A stretch of 64,000 nt of DNA, from the NCBI GenBank assembly GCA_949825065.1, contig OX463839.1, positions 31,195,540 through 31,259,539 on the forward strand, read 5' to 3'. A program made the translations under genes and the position numbers. The notes beneath the pieces were generated by a model. The model was not told where the DNA came from. It searched no databases and was given only the letters and a program-made list of their open reading frames with translations. Source of the stretch: Odontocerum albicorne. Its lineage: Eukaryota; Arthropoda; Insecta; Trichoptera; Odontoceridae. Positions 51,838 to 64,000 of the stretch are shown here, piece after piece (the first letter of the stretch is position 1; the number at the start of each line of letters is the position of its first letter).

Positions 51838-53345
51838 CGATAATACTAACCTAAGTTTATTGCCTTTTTTTTCAAGAATGTTTTAAAATAATAAAGAAAG
51901 CCTCACGAAAGCGAGAATTTTCAAGAATGGTGATTTTTTTTTAAATAATAGCTTATGAATTATACTACATAACAATAATTAATTTGTGTGAAATGAAAAT
52001 ATATAACATTATCGTCACATACAAAGTATGTATTGAATATCATTACGGGTGTCCTTGTATTCGTATCAAGTGAATTATCGAATATATTGAATGAAACGAT
52101 TCATTTTACATAAAAAGGTAATAATAAAATCGCAACGATTTAAATTGATATAAATAATTCATTGGCATTCCACTCGCTTACGTAAAATAAACTAATCCAG
52201 TTGCTAAGGACACTCTTTGAAGTAAAGAATTTCAGAAATTTCTTAAAAATACACTCTCCTGTAATTTCACCATTTGCGTGGAAGTTTTCCAAGAATCGTA
52301 ACATAAACAAAGTGGATTAAAGCGTGTCACGTAAGATCTACAACATTATGCTCATTTGAAACTTACGAGTATGCTCTAAGTAAACACATTTATAACGCAT
52401 TTATAACTCAGCGCATTAAATATCCTTAAGTATACTCACACATCACCCCGATTTAACTTTTAATAAAAAATATTGAAGTGATATATTTTTGTGTTTGTCG
52501 TCGATTCGAAAGAACATTTTGGTTAATAAATGTGCAAATAAATATCATCTGATACACGAAAAATAATACGAATGAGTTTTTTTTTTAAGTTATTTTTGCT
52601 TCGTTATCACAATTTTACAAATTATTCCACGTCTTCTCAAACAACACTTGGCATGTTACACATTAACATTATCTTTACTTTTGATTAAAGGGCCGGATCA
52701 TGGAGTAAACTAAAAAAAAAAATTTTTGGCATGCCCATATGTTAAAATACGCATGTTTTGGAAATAAAGAATAGCTGATACTCCCGAAATAATGGAGAAA
52801 TTATAAAATGATTCATTTTAATGTGCTTCAATTTCAAATTCATTTTAATGGGCTGGCTAGGGCATCTACTCTTGACCGCTCCGCGGTTCAGCCCCGTATT
52901 GGCACTTCGCCCCCTTCGCCAAAAACGCCGCCGCTTCAAAACTAAAAATATTAACTCAAATAATGCCGAGCAGCTCCAAAACAACGTTACAATGTGTAAA
53001 CATTTAGAAACAGAATTATGCATATAAGATAATAAAAATAATCTTTTAAGGATTGTCAATGTTGTGTAATGTGTAATGTGTTGTCTGTCATGGTAGATAC
53101 TTGCCAGTAGAATGATTTGAAAATAGAATTTATGAATTTGTAGATGTTGAGTTTTATTTATATTAAATTAATTTATGTTATACAATATACTATTTTTATA
53201 ATAAATTAAATAGTAATGTTACGTGTTTCATTCCCGATTTGCATTTTCTCTCCTCCATTTTTACACAGATTGATCACTTTTTACTGTTCGCAAATTTCAT
53301 AAAAATGAAAAATAATTAGATTAACTTTTGCGTCTGTGTAATTCA

Positions 53346-53420
53346 TTTTATTTACTTTTGTCTGGTTGGTTGAAAAAGAGTGGCACCAGGTTATAGGTTC
53401 AGCATATTATAATATAGTGA
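53346..53420 (+). mobile_element. SINE tail fragment
   Basis: ACTTTTGTCTGGTTGGTTGA and GTGGCACCAGGTTATAG resemble the middle of tail type A and the piece at 33612. Confidence 0.4.
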
Positions 53421-55016
53421 ACTATCAGTTAATTGATTAAATAACGTTATAGGTATTTGATAAGTTGATTGAATTTTCTGTGTGTGACGTATCTATAATA
53501 TTAATGAAAACTTCAATTTGAAATTTTATTTTGTTTGGTATTCAACTTAAATGGTTTTGTATTAGCAATGTACTTTTTTAAGTACTTCTGATAAAAAGTC
53601 AATAATCTTTCCATTTTTATCTTCAAACTGACTTAATAGAATTACGTTCAATTATGAAAAATAATGTCTTACTCAAGCTTTCATCCCAAATTATTTTTAA
53701 AATATGTTTTTTGAAATGAAATGTTCTGATATTCAAGTTTTTAATAACTACGAATAATAAATAAACGTCAAAATAGTTTGCAAATTTCCTTGTTGCAAAA
53801 TATATATTTAAAATTATTAGTCCCATTGATATTAACATATACTATAATTAATATAAGCTTTTGCAACTTTTGATGAATATGTATGAGAACGATTATGGCG
53901 TTTTTATTGTAAATCAGTTTCTAACTGCTTGCTATTATTATAAATGCATGGTTAATTTGCATCGTGAGTCTAATAAAAAAAAATTTAATTTTATGTCTTC
54001 CAATCTGTATAAAATAATTTTTTGATTCTGAAACGCAGTACCAAGTGAAGTTTCAGAAATGAACAGTTATAGACATTCTGAAACATGTTTTTATTACTTT
54101 TCAAAGTCATATTAATTAAATATACCGTCATAATCACATACTAATAATTACAGAAGTACAGACTGTGAATATGTTAGCGGGGATTTTTAAAGCAATGCGA
54201 ATGATTTATCGGTTTTACTCGCTGAAATTACTGATAAAAATTGTCAATTTAAATAAATGATGATTAAAAAAATTACAATTAAAAATATAAATAAATAGCC
54301 TTTGAATTTTGTAAGCATTATTCAGCCAACAGTTGCCAAAACTTTTAGGGATATTGCCTATATGATATTACCAGGTATACAATTCAAAGTTTAACTTAAC
54401 TATATCTATAATGGTTTAGAAAAAAATGAATCACTCAAATATTTCTACAATCATGGTTATATCGAAATGTCGTTTGTTTTTGTTGTCCCTTTGTTCTGAA
54501 ACCCCACCACGGCAATGTCGATGAGCAGATGAATCCCTTGGATGAGTCCTATGACAGTTAAAAAATAGTTCACTCTATGTACGAGTATATTCGTATTCCG
54601 CAATTCATTAAATTAAAATGTATGTCACTGAGAAAGTGCATTTCCCTACTTCTATTAATGCTAACGCGTGCTGAGTATTAGCTCGAGTCGCTCGACCGAG
54701 TATTCATCTCGGTTCATGTAAAAAAAGTTTTAGTCAATGAGCGAATATTAAGCACTTGGCCGAGCAAATATTTTTTACTCGTTTCGCGTAAAAAACAACT
54801 GATTATGGTTAGGAAATTTAAAGTATGAGGTTTTAATTTATTCACTATGAAATTTCTTCAAATTGTCGAAGGTTTTTATATAATATTTTTTATATATTGA
54901 ATTTTTTTACACATCACGCTTTAGTGTTTATATAACTTGAACGGACTTAATGCCTCGAGGTAATTTATTTCGTCAGAAATATATGTCCTGTGCGAAAAAA
55001 AATTGTCTCATTTATT

Positions 55017-55155
55017 GATCGCCATTTGGAATCTAAGACTCCAATGTATATATAATATTATGCTTAGTACGTGTAGAACATTTCTTGGTCACCATTTGGA
55101 ATCTAAGACACCAATGTATATATAATATTATGCTTAGCACGTGTAGAACAAGAGC
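55017..55155. repeat. 70-bp tandem duplication
   Basis: CCATTTGGAATCTAAGACTC and ATTATGCTTAGTACGTGTAG recur 70 bp later with two or three substitutions. The second copy runs into a LINE remnant. Confidence 0.9.
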
Positions 55156-55164
55156 TGTTAAATA

Positions 55165-55395
55165 CCATAAAATGCCTAAAGATTGTATATCTGGGTCATA
55201 TATTGAGAGGAGAAAGATACCACTTCCTAAAATTTGTATTGATAGGCAAAATCGAAGGTTGACGAATAATCGGTAAAATGCACCTGTCTTGGTTATGCAA
55301 CATTAGCAAATAGATAGGTATCCCAACACTTGAGGAGCTCAAAAAGAGAGATAGTTTCTAAGTGATCGCCAACGCCAGGGGAACCAGACACGATA
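55165..55395 (+). mobile_element. LINE remnant, family D, C-terminal end
   Basis: Plus-strand frames read LGHILRGERYHFLKLVLIGK then IEG, MHLSWLCNISK, IGIPTLEELKKRDSF and VIANARGTRHDT. The order LGHIxR..R...L..I..GKIEG...LSWL.NI...G......I.N.R is the end of a non-LTR ORF2. It carries stops. Confidence 0.75.
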
Positions 55396-58300
55396 CATGA
55401 AGAAGAATTTAGAATAAAACCTTAAACTCCTTGATGGAATACAAACCGAATATAAAATGTAACCGTGTCCATTAACTGTAAGTAAGAAAATAACTATTAA
55501 GAAAGCGTTTAATTGTAATTATAAGAAGGGAAGGTGGTATAGTAAGTTTGAATAACATACTACGTTCGATGGATAAATTGTAATAATAATAAGGGAAGGT
55601 GGTAAGTTTGAATACTATGTTCGATGGATAAAAGGTTGAAAACGATACAAAAATGTACATACATATTTAGATACAGAGGCATTTGTATTGAAACCATGGT
55701 TGAGTAATTATTAATTTAACCACAATGTCTCGTAAGCAAACCGCGGTTAAGTGATCATTTCAGTAACCGGAACGCGCCGGGACCTTGGCAATAGCTTCGG
55801 AACCGAGGACTCGAGAGGTGAGCGTTCTCACACTTGTCGCTACTGACATTGTCATTCAGGAAGTATATGGGTGAAGGACTTTCTAGAAAAAACCGCAAGA
55901 ATAGCCAAAGTGATGCGTACAAAAATGTGCTATTGTGACTATCACCTCCGCTTGAATTAGTCAAACTACTAATTACTTTGTGAGGAACTACATTTAATAG
56001 CTCTTAAGTCACACAGTTGTTTCAAAACGACATTGTCACATTGTATAACTCACAAAAAGAAAGCCCTAAACAATTTGGAATTTTTTGTTTTTTAATGCTG
56101 AAACCCACTACGATATATGCTTTGCTATACGAGTATTTGTATTACTTTATATATTTCCATTACTGTATTGATACTTTAATTCATTGAAAACACACATTCC
56201 AAAATGCACTAAAACGAAAAATTTGACAACTGCACTAAAGAAATATCAATACTTTCAAAGTACATCTGACGACATTGCTAGCAGTAACTTTGATATTAAG
56301 ATGAGCCATTTGACTTATTTATCACTCTTACTAAAATTTTATTTGAAAGAAGTAATGACCAAATTAAATTTTATTGACACTCGTATGGTCCCCGATCTTG
56401 CACATTGGCCACAAGTTTTTTTTTATAAAGAGTGCTAATGTTACTTGCAAACCACTGGTAAAACTATGCAATAAATCTCTCTTCAAACCAATATACAAGG
56501 CAGAGATAAGTCTCGTCTTGGATAGGATTTTTGTTAAGTTGCGGCACTTGATTGTACCTGGCTTCTACCCCGAGAGATCGACTTGAACTAACTTAATGTT
56601 ATATTCTAGCTATATTGTCAAAGCTTTAAATACTGGTATCCAGGTGAACCATGAAATTTTGCTCTCCAAGTTATCCAAACTAGAAATCGAGGATATCCTG
56701 CTAAAACGGTGTAAGTTTTATCTCTGGGAGGAACCTTGCTGTCAATATTGATGGAGTCATTTCTGGGGAATTCAATGCAAATACTTGTAATAAATAAATT
56801 CAGGCATAAGGTAAATGATTTTTGAAATTCATGATATCTCATTATACATAAAAATATACCATTTAATATTCTTTTCTGTGTCTCCTCACTAAACTAATTG
56901 ATATAAATATATATTATTGATTTTATAAATTGCATAATATACGAGTGTATATAAAAATATATTTTAAAATCATATTTTTCCCTGTCAACATCAATAGGAT
57001 ATCTGCGAGTTATGTCCATATTTATATATACCACCACCACCATTAAATCACAAATATAATCGTAAGGCATTGATTCAAATCAAAAATAAATTTTTCAATT
57101 ACATAAATGATTGTGGCGGCACGCATTGTACTTAAATTACTCATGAATTAACTTAAAAAACTTTCTGGCATTCGATCACAACAAAACAATTTGACTGCAG
57201 GTTCGGCATTTCGTTTCCAAAGGAAGGCTTTAACATATATCTAAATTTACGTGTTAAATCATTCACATTCTATAATTCTAACAAAATAACATGTTATATA
57301 AAATATCAATGACACTTTTTTCACTGAGAACATCTGTTGGCTTAAAATTATATTAGTAAATAAGATTTAAAGTGATGGGTGATTTATAAATTATGCAACG
57401 TCCGTTCTAATATCTGCAGACAGATGTAATTATTGTTGAAGAATCAAAAATAATTTCAATATATATTTTACGGGTTAGCTTACCAAGAACCTAAATAATA
57501 TTATTCGTTTTTTTTAAATGGATCATTTGATATTGTACAATTTTACAGTAGTTTTAGTTACTATTTGTAATAATTTATATGACTTACGTTATATTTACTT
57601 CTAATTGTATGTAAATGAATATTTTTATGAAAGGAAAAAAACAGTACCAAGAGATACCAATTTTTAGATGAATGATGAAGGGTTTGGGTTTGGGTTTCTG
57701 TAATTCGTGGACGCCGTGGTGCAAATAATAATACACCAAACGAAGGAGATACGCATTCATGTCCTGTCGGACACATTTTTGTTTTACTGGGGCCCCATCA
57801 GGTATTGTATGGCTCAATGATTTGGTGTGAATATTTTTTCATGTAAATATGAACTCCTTGGTAAACCCATCACATGAAGTTAAAAGAAATATTTGATAAA
57901 AGCTCACAAAAAATGTATTTTTCATCAAAATACTTGGAATAAAGAAAACAATACTGTGTTCAATAATGAACTCGTTGTATTTATTCTGTAAATGATGACC
58001 TGAGTTGCATTGCGTCAATCTGAATATTGCTTGGAATAAACATTTTTATTATATTTTTATAATAATTATTAATATCTTAAAATAATATTTATGTTTTATT
58101 ATGCAAGCGGTTGTATACATGTTTCTTGAAAAATCAAAAAGTACTTAAAAGCATGTCTCTAGACACGAGTATCTTTATTGGACAAAAAAACTATATCAAT
58201 CTGAAAATGGAGTTTCTCCACAGTTTTAAGCGAAAATTAAGCAAGGTCTATAATTTTTATTATTTATAACTTAATCATAATTTCACGTAGACCACAAATT

Positions 58301-59009
58301 AATTTCACTTATTTTATTCTAAAATATTCCATTTAATGTTTGATTTTCATAAAAAATATTTTAAAATATTTAAGAATACAATTATAAAAACTTATTTCTC
58401 AAACAAGTAGAATATATATTATAGAACCCTTTGCTTTTCAATGTTAATAAGTCACCAGAACGTCATTGTTTGGAAGAAGATGAACTATGAAGACTGAAAT
58501 ATATTGCTATTTGCAATGGTCGATAAATACGATTTATTCATAGAAAACACATTTCACAGTCGCAGTATTGTTCAGTAATTCTTCACAGAAAATTATATTT
58601 TGAATGCTTAATAATGTGTTAATGAAGTATTTTAAATGAACGGTCAGCAAAAGACCAGACAAAGGTCTCCAGTCCGTATTTCCCATTTAGTACATTGTCT
58701 TTATATAATATATAAGTGGAATTGTCATGTATGACAGTGAGAAAAATTCTATGTTGAAAATACCATATTGGAACCCTATTTCTAGTATAATATCATTGGT
58801 ACTCGATCCCGAATCTTCTGCATTGGAATACAGTCATTTTACCAAGCAGGGCTCTGAAATCGTCAATTATCTGTTTTTTTTATTATTAGTTTACCGCACA
58901 AAATGATAACCGACATAATGCAAATTAATATTCCGACATTTAGCGTATTCAAAGATTGCAATCTGTAAATTAATGTAATTTTTTACATTATCTAAATCTA
59001 TAACCAAGT
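55396..59009. other. Mixed AT-rich DNA, no gene assigned
   Basis: A degenerate 70-bp-scale duplication lies at 55510-55640. Open frames at 55964-55755 (minus), 56184-56438 (plus) and 57817-57584 (minus) are in more complex DNA than usual here, but none resembles a family I know. A diverged SINE head is at 58795-58865. Confidence 0.45.
58795..58865 (-). mobile_element. Diverged tRNA-like SINE head
   Basis: Minus orientation: CCTGCTTGGTAAAATGACTG and ATTCGGGATCGAGTACC. The GGTAAAATGACT stretch is shared with the SINE at 29842. Confidence 0.4.
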
Positions 59010-59212
59010 AGATTTGAGGAAAACCAAGTAGAAGAAAACCCCGTGGAAAAGGAAGACCAAGGAAAGTATAGTTGGATCAAGTTTGATATTTTGAAAGGTG
59101 TAGGGATGTATTATAGAAGAGGCGAACGATGTGTCTCGTGATAGGAAAGTCTGGCGCTCTCTCCTTTCTATCTACCCCGTTAGGGTGATGGCGTGATGGT
59201 ATGTGTGGGTAA
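59010..59212 (+). mobile_element. LINE family A 3' end
   Basis: Plus strand: PRGKGRPRKV, stop, LDQV, followed by degraded frames and the non-coding end CCCCGTTAGGGTGATGGCGT then GATGGTATG. The same terminus, inverted, starts the copies at 16425 and 36078. Confidence 0.65.
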
Positions 59213-60259
59213 ATTTATAACAATACTTATTCGGTGAAATAATATACTTGAATGTAATATTTTACTTTAATTTGAATTATACTTACAATATATTTAAATT
59301 TAATCCCTTCATGTGCATATGTTTAATGACTAATTTTCATTATTTTATGTAATATATGAAAATTATCAATTGATGTTTGAAAATTATCAATTTATAAGTG
59401 CTGAAATTTCAAATGATCATTTACTTATATTTATTTTTGGCTGTAAAATGCCAAATAACACTTGGATGGGTGGATGAACGGCAAAAACGGCATAATAAAC
59501 ATTTGCAATACAAGAAGATAGAAACTGATAATAATTCTTTTCGAAAAGCTGAAAAGAGGGAATTCAATAAAGTAAATAAATTTATAATAACTAAGCATTA
59601 AAGTTCTTTCACAGACGCCGCATAATAACATCAATTAGTTTATTAATAACAAATAAAATGAGTTTCGCAAAAACACTCAAGTCATAATCTTCAAATTAGC
59701 CTCGAATGTTAGTGCTAAGCGAAGAATTATTCCGATTCATTAAAATCTCATGCAGCCATGTTATTTTTTATGAAAAAAATAAAGACGTTTATTTTGGCAG
59801 GCGGATCTTGAATAGAGATATATTTTTTTATAACGTAGCAAAAAGTTATAGTAAGAAATAAAATTGGAATTTTAATTTCATTTAATCTTAAATGTGTTTT
59901 TCATCTCACTGATTTGCAAGATCATTAAATAAAAAATTCAATTCGTTAAATTAATAAATGCATTTTATGGAAAAATTATTCGAAATTCGGGTATGATTTT
60001 TTATTATGTCACTAAAATTAAGTGCACCACGTCGTAAAAATAACATAATGCGTGTTTTTTTATTCATAACGAGATTACATTCACATTTAAATTATTATCG
60101 TTAATCCTATTCAAATCTTGAATTTGAGATGAGGCAGGATCTTTATATAAATTGATAGGTTTGTCCTTTTTGAAAAACTATTTTGCATTGAATTAATTAT
60201 AATAATTGACAATCATACAAATGCATATTAGGATAATATAGACAATGTTTTATTTTATT

Positions 60260-60455
60260 GTATTACATTTTCATTGTATACAGTACAATCTGGCATATTT
60301 ATTGTCACGTGGTAATCTCTTCAAAATCAACGAGAGTTAATAAAAGCCTTAAGTGAAAACCAGACTGGAACCTTATTAAAAAAATCGAACGAATTGAACC
60401 CGTAACCCCCGAGTTAAAAGACAGGCGTCTTATCAACTAGGTCACGGAAGTCGTT
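60260..60455 (-). mobile_element. tRNA-headed SINE, tail type A, full length
   Basis: Minus orientation: GACTTCCGTGACCTAGTTGA, the B-box region GGGTTCAATTCGTTCG, CCAGTCTGGTTTTCACTTAA, ACCACGTGACAATAAATATG and CTGTATACAATGAAAATGTA. A 40-bp tandem array starts right at its 5' end. Confidence 0.82.
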
Positions 60456-60461
60456 TATTCT

Positions 60462-60744
60462 TTATATTATGGCCAGTAACTTCAGGCAGCTCTTATAATA
60501 TTTATATTATGGCCAGTAACTTCAGGCAGCTCTTATAATATTTATATTATGGCCAGTAACTTCAGGCAGCTCTTATAATATTTATATTATGGCCAGTAAC
60601 TTCAGGCAGCTCTTATTATATTTATATTATGGCCAGTAACTTCAGGCAGCTCTTATAATATTTATATTATGGCCAGTAACTTCAGGCAGCTCTCATAATA
60701 TTTATATTATGGCCAGTAACTTCAGGCAGCTTTTATAATATTTA
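60462..60744. repeat. 40-bp tandem repeat, about seven copies
   Basis: The unit runs TTCAGGCAGCTCTTATAATA then TTTATATTATGGCCAGTAAC. Copies are nearly identical and keep an exact 40-bp period from 60481 to 60720. Confidence 0.97.
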
Positions 60745-62049
60745 CAATTGCACTTATCATTCTGCGTCATTATTTGATCGCAAAAATCTTGATATCTGTC
60801 CTGATATCAGAGGCAGCACTCGCGATGCGATAGTCCGATGGATAGTCGAGTTACGCATTATTGATACACTAATTAAATCTATTCGATATTATTACAATTC
60901 AATTAATTTTGTGGTGCATACGAGTATGAGCTGCCTTTCAAAATTCAAATAACTAAACGATCTAGAGATGATATTTTGTGACGAAACAGCGCAATGCAAA
61001 TCCACTTATTATGATTATATGTACGAACATCAACTATTATAATGTTTATAAGATTGTCTGCACTGATAAGTACTTATCGTAATTGTCGAAACTTTTTAAA
61101 TGTAAAATTGATGATCAATTACACTCTTAAGTCCAAATTCATACTCAGCCTACATAATAAATACTAATTTATAACCTTAAAATGTCACTATCAGAGTCGA
61201 ACCTCATACGCTCCAAATTTTAAAACAAGATAATAAAATCACACGATTTTCTTATTCAAGGAACCTAAAACAACTTTATACGAAACTTAAACTAATTTCT
61301 TAATTTAAAAAATGTTAAGATTTAGTATTTAGAGTTAAAAATAGGCTATGCACTCGGGCATTAGAGAGATAACGCTTGACCATATATAATAATTATTATA
61401 AAGGTATTTTTTATCTCCACAAAGTCTTAAACGTTTCTACTCATAAGTATACAATTGTATCATATAACTTTTTATCCCATTATATGATATATGAAGTTAT
61501 CATACTTCTAACAGCTAAATAATTACAAATGCACAATCTCTGAAGTTGACCGTGATATACTCTCGACAATATTAGTAATGCAACATTGCCCTTGCCTTTA
61601 AGGAGGTTGCACAGACGATTACGCGAAATAAACCTTCGAAGATCGATGCCGTATCATATTGTAGATCGTGAACAAGGTTTCCCAATAACCGTTTTGTCTT
61701 ACATGTACTTTGTTTGCCTGTTTATCTTGCAGAATAATGAAACATATTTAATTAATCCAAATGCCAACATTGAACAGTCTTCGTAAGAAAGGTTGAATTA
61801 AAATAATTAATTCTTAACCTCATTTAACTTGCATTACTTTTCAGTATGAATTGATTTCCAACAGACATCAATAAAATTGCATTTCAAGTTGATTTTCATA
61901 TAAAAATATTGAACGTCATCTTGGAACACCTGTTACACCAAGAGCACTACCACAATTTATAAGAAACAGCTTCTAATATGTATCCGGATGATTAAAAGAT
62001 GTGGTCTGAAATAAGACAAATACATGAGAATAGACAATATCAGGACAAA
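60745..62049. other. AT-rich DNA, no gene seen
   Basis: Nothing recognisable. The frame 61586-61786 (plus) is short and unassigned. Confidence 0.5.
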
Positions 62050-62460
62050 TTTTAAAAAAGTATGTGTGAGGCCAATCATGGCATGAAATAGTCTAGAAAA
62101 GAAACATGGCATACAATAGTCTAGAGTAGAAACAACAAAAACTAAAAGTATAACCAGAACAAATGAATTGATAACCCTCAAAGTCATTTAGAGGTAGAGT
62201 TAGGAACACCCGTGTCGTCAAGTAGAAGATTTTGTGAAATGGAGAAGAGTCTATAACAGACAGTAGCGTGACCATATGGAAAGAACGGATAACACAAGAG
62301 TTCCCTATGTTCCGAATGTATTAAATACCCGCTGGCAGTCGTCCCTCAGAAAGACCATCAAAAAGATGGAAAGATATCGTGAAGTCAACTTCTAAAGAGA
62401 GGCAATCCTGATGATAACATACCACAGGTCCAACTAAGAGAAAGAAGAAGAACAACGATT
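62050..62460 (+). mobile_element. LINE remnant, family E, C-terminal end
   Basis: Plus-strand frames, broken by stops, read ETTKTKSITRTNELITLKVI then EHPCRQVEDFVKWRRVYNRQ, RDHMERTDNTRVPYVPNVLN and RWQSSLRKTIKKMERY. This matches the TKTK..LRT.EM.TLR...VRWGR.R...W.DH..RM..R pattern of an insect non-LTR family. It is strongly decayed. Confidence 0.7.
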
Positions 62461-62504
62461 CATTCAGACAAAGTCCTGAGAGCATAACCAGGCCGAAAGT
62501 GATT

Positions 62505-62540
62505 ACATACTTGGGAATCGAACCCGGCACCGTGATTGTA
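62505..62540 (-). mobile_element. Isolated B-box-like piece
   Basis: Minus orientation: CACGGTGCCGGGTTCGATTC then CCAAG. No A box at tRNA spacing was recognised, so it is a tRNA-derived scrap at most. Confidence 0.3.
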
Positions 62541-62947
62541 AATAATATATTGGTTTTCAACCATTTAAGACTGGTAACTTCTACAAGACCCTAAATATTA
62601 TAGATGCGTACATCTTATACGTATAATAAAAAAATTCTCGATAGTTAAAAAAATCCGCAAACTTCAATCGATTAGGTTTTGACGTAACCTGGTTTTTCCT
62701 TAAAATTTTATCAAAATTAAAGTAACTACGCTTTACTTGGTTTCACGAACGAATATATTGGAACAAACAATAAGTAATTATTTAGTTGTTTGTCAAGAAT
62801 ATTAATATTTCCTGTAGTCAGTTAACATACTTGAACTCGCAGTTTTGGCACAAGAGTTCAACGACTAACTGACAAGGTCTCGATGACTCGAATAAAGTTT
62901 TGGCCTCGCCATGTTTTCTAGGTCTTATTTTTGCGTTCGTTTCAAAT

Positions 62948-63013
62948 CTTAACAGAATATGCATATATGAAGGGCAAATCTTAACAGAATATGCATGTAT
63001 GAAGGGCAAAATT
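62948..63013. repeat. 33-bp tandem duplication
   Basis: TCTTAACAGAATATGCATAT then ATGAAGGGCAAA is repeated once with one substitution. Confidence 0.9.
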
Positions 63014-63409
63014 GCGATCAAAAACTATATGATGGAATTAATAGTTAATAACGAATGTGGAGTAAATATATATATGAGTATGTTACAAAGGATTTGATTA
63101 TGATGTTCCAACGAAGAAAATCCGTTTCGTTTCGTGCCTTTGAATAATTTTACTAGCGATGATTAATTAAAACCTCAAGTATGTTTATAACGATGACAAA
63201 AGTGGTGTAATATTTATGATTTTAAATAAAATGCAAGATGCAATATAAATAATTAATTTCATTCCAGCCAGTGAACTGAACGGTGTAATGCAACACAAGC
63301 CATAATTTTACACAGGAGACCAAATTTTTGTAACATTTCTTATTTTTATATACTACGAGTATCATAACAAATATAGTAAATCAAGCATGGTACTTGGCAC
63401 CGATCGGCG

Positions 63410-63799
63410 TTGGATAGGGATATAACTGGTATAAATAAGGGCTCTAGATATACGAGTATATCAATCCAACAATCTATCCCTTTGAAACCATGGTTTAATA
63501 TTAAAAGAATGAATAAGATGGAAGTGTCTGTCATTTGTCGTTTGCGGACGGGCCCCTGCGTGGTGGCAAGTTACAGAATGGGTATTGTGGAGAATCACGG
63601 CTGCGGCTGCGAGTGTGGTTTGGATGATAAAACTGTAGACCATGTAGTTTTCTGTCGTCCTTTGCGATATAGATTTGATTTACTAAAAGCCATATCTGTG
63701 CCGCGTACAATGAACGTTGCGTTTCTTCTTTCTTCGAGGAACTTTTCCATTTATAGATCGATTGTTAAATTTTTGAAGGTTAATCAGTTGAAACTTTGA
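63410..63799 (+). mobile_element. LINE C-terminus with Cys/His motif, jockey-like
   Basis: An open frame of 129 residues ends in a stop at 63799. It has VSVICRLRTGPCVVASYRMG followed by CGCECGLDDKTVDHVVFCRP. The CxC...H...C arrangement after a LRTG block is the terminal zinc-binding segment of jockey-type ORF2 proteins. The N-terminal part of the element is missing. The frame is uninterrupted over this segment, so the copy is fairly young. Confidence 0.75.
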
Positions 63800-64000
63800 A
63801 TTATCGTGAATTGTCATTTTTTTAAACTGTTTTATTTAACTGACTCATATAATTGCATAATGTCTTTAATTTGGTGGCACAAATCATCCTAGTTTGGGTG
63901 GATTCACTATTTAAAAAAACAAAGATAGTATAGTTAAAAAATAAAACGCCAGAAAAACAAAATGAATCTTAATATACAGGTACAAAAATCATATTTGGAA
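63800..64000. other. Flank after the LINE end
   Basis: AT-rich sequence to the window edge; probably partly the 3' untranslated end of the LINE. No further feature seen. Confidence 0.4.

Larger units (their letters stand above)
50618..55016. other. AT-rich DNA, no gene seen
   Basis: It holds two SINE pieces and two more complex islands: 52840-52990, with GC-rich TTGACCGCTCCGCGG and AAAAACGCCGCCGC, and 54481-54570. Neither is assigned. Confidence 0.5.

Overview
The window is AT-rich, intron-rich, repeat-laden animal DNA from an insect, most probably a moth or butterfly. The insect call rests on a CAH1-type alpha-carbonic anhydrase, two mariner elements, several LINE families and a tRNA-headed SINE. 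The order Lepidoptera is my inference from the look of the repeats. No search could be run.

One host gene is clear. A cytosolic-type alpha-carbonic anhydrase lies on the minus strand in four coding exons: 19018-18827, 14869-14652, 7639-7418 and 6023-5886. All splice sites are GT/AG and the phases join exactly. The exons give about 256 residues and end at a stop. Only the short first exon, about a dozen residues, is missing; it lies above 19018 or outside the window. The last exon (6023-5886) is short and lies within a region where longer open frames on both strands mask it.

The three introns in the window (1.4, 7.0 and 4.0 kb) are filled with repeats. They hold a perfect 66-bp-arm foldback (7824-7962), a pogo-like non-autonomous DNA element (12226-13519) with a 49-bp tandem array inside, LINE 3' ends, and a head-to-head SINE pair. 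From 19 kb to the end there is no second gene I can defend. That part is a graveyard of transposable elements: two full-length mariners with TIRs and TA target duplications (28108-29394 and 33757-35041), a solo LTR with a 5-bp duplication (48652-49255), and 5'-truncated LINE remnants of at least six kinds. It also holds about a dozen SINE copies, several minisatellites (35-, 40-, 42/44- and 95-bp units), two long (TA)n tracts and a 200-N assembly gap (21969-22168).

The most interesting structures are the near-perfect short-loop foldbacks, the SINE head joined to at least two unrelated tails, the two-level tandem repeat beside the second mariner, and an excess of the 7-mer TACGAGT. I found no convincing undescribed multi-gene system. 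The stretches 1-5573 and 43608-48646 are plain AT-rich DNA with few recognisable elements.
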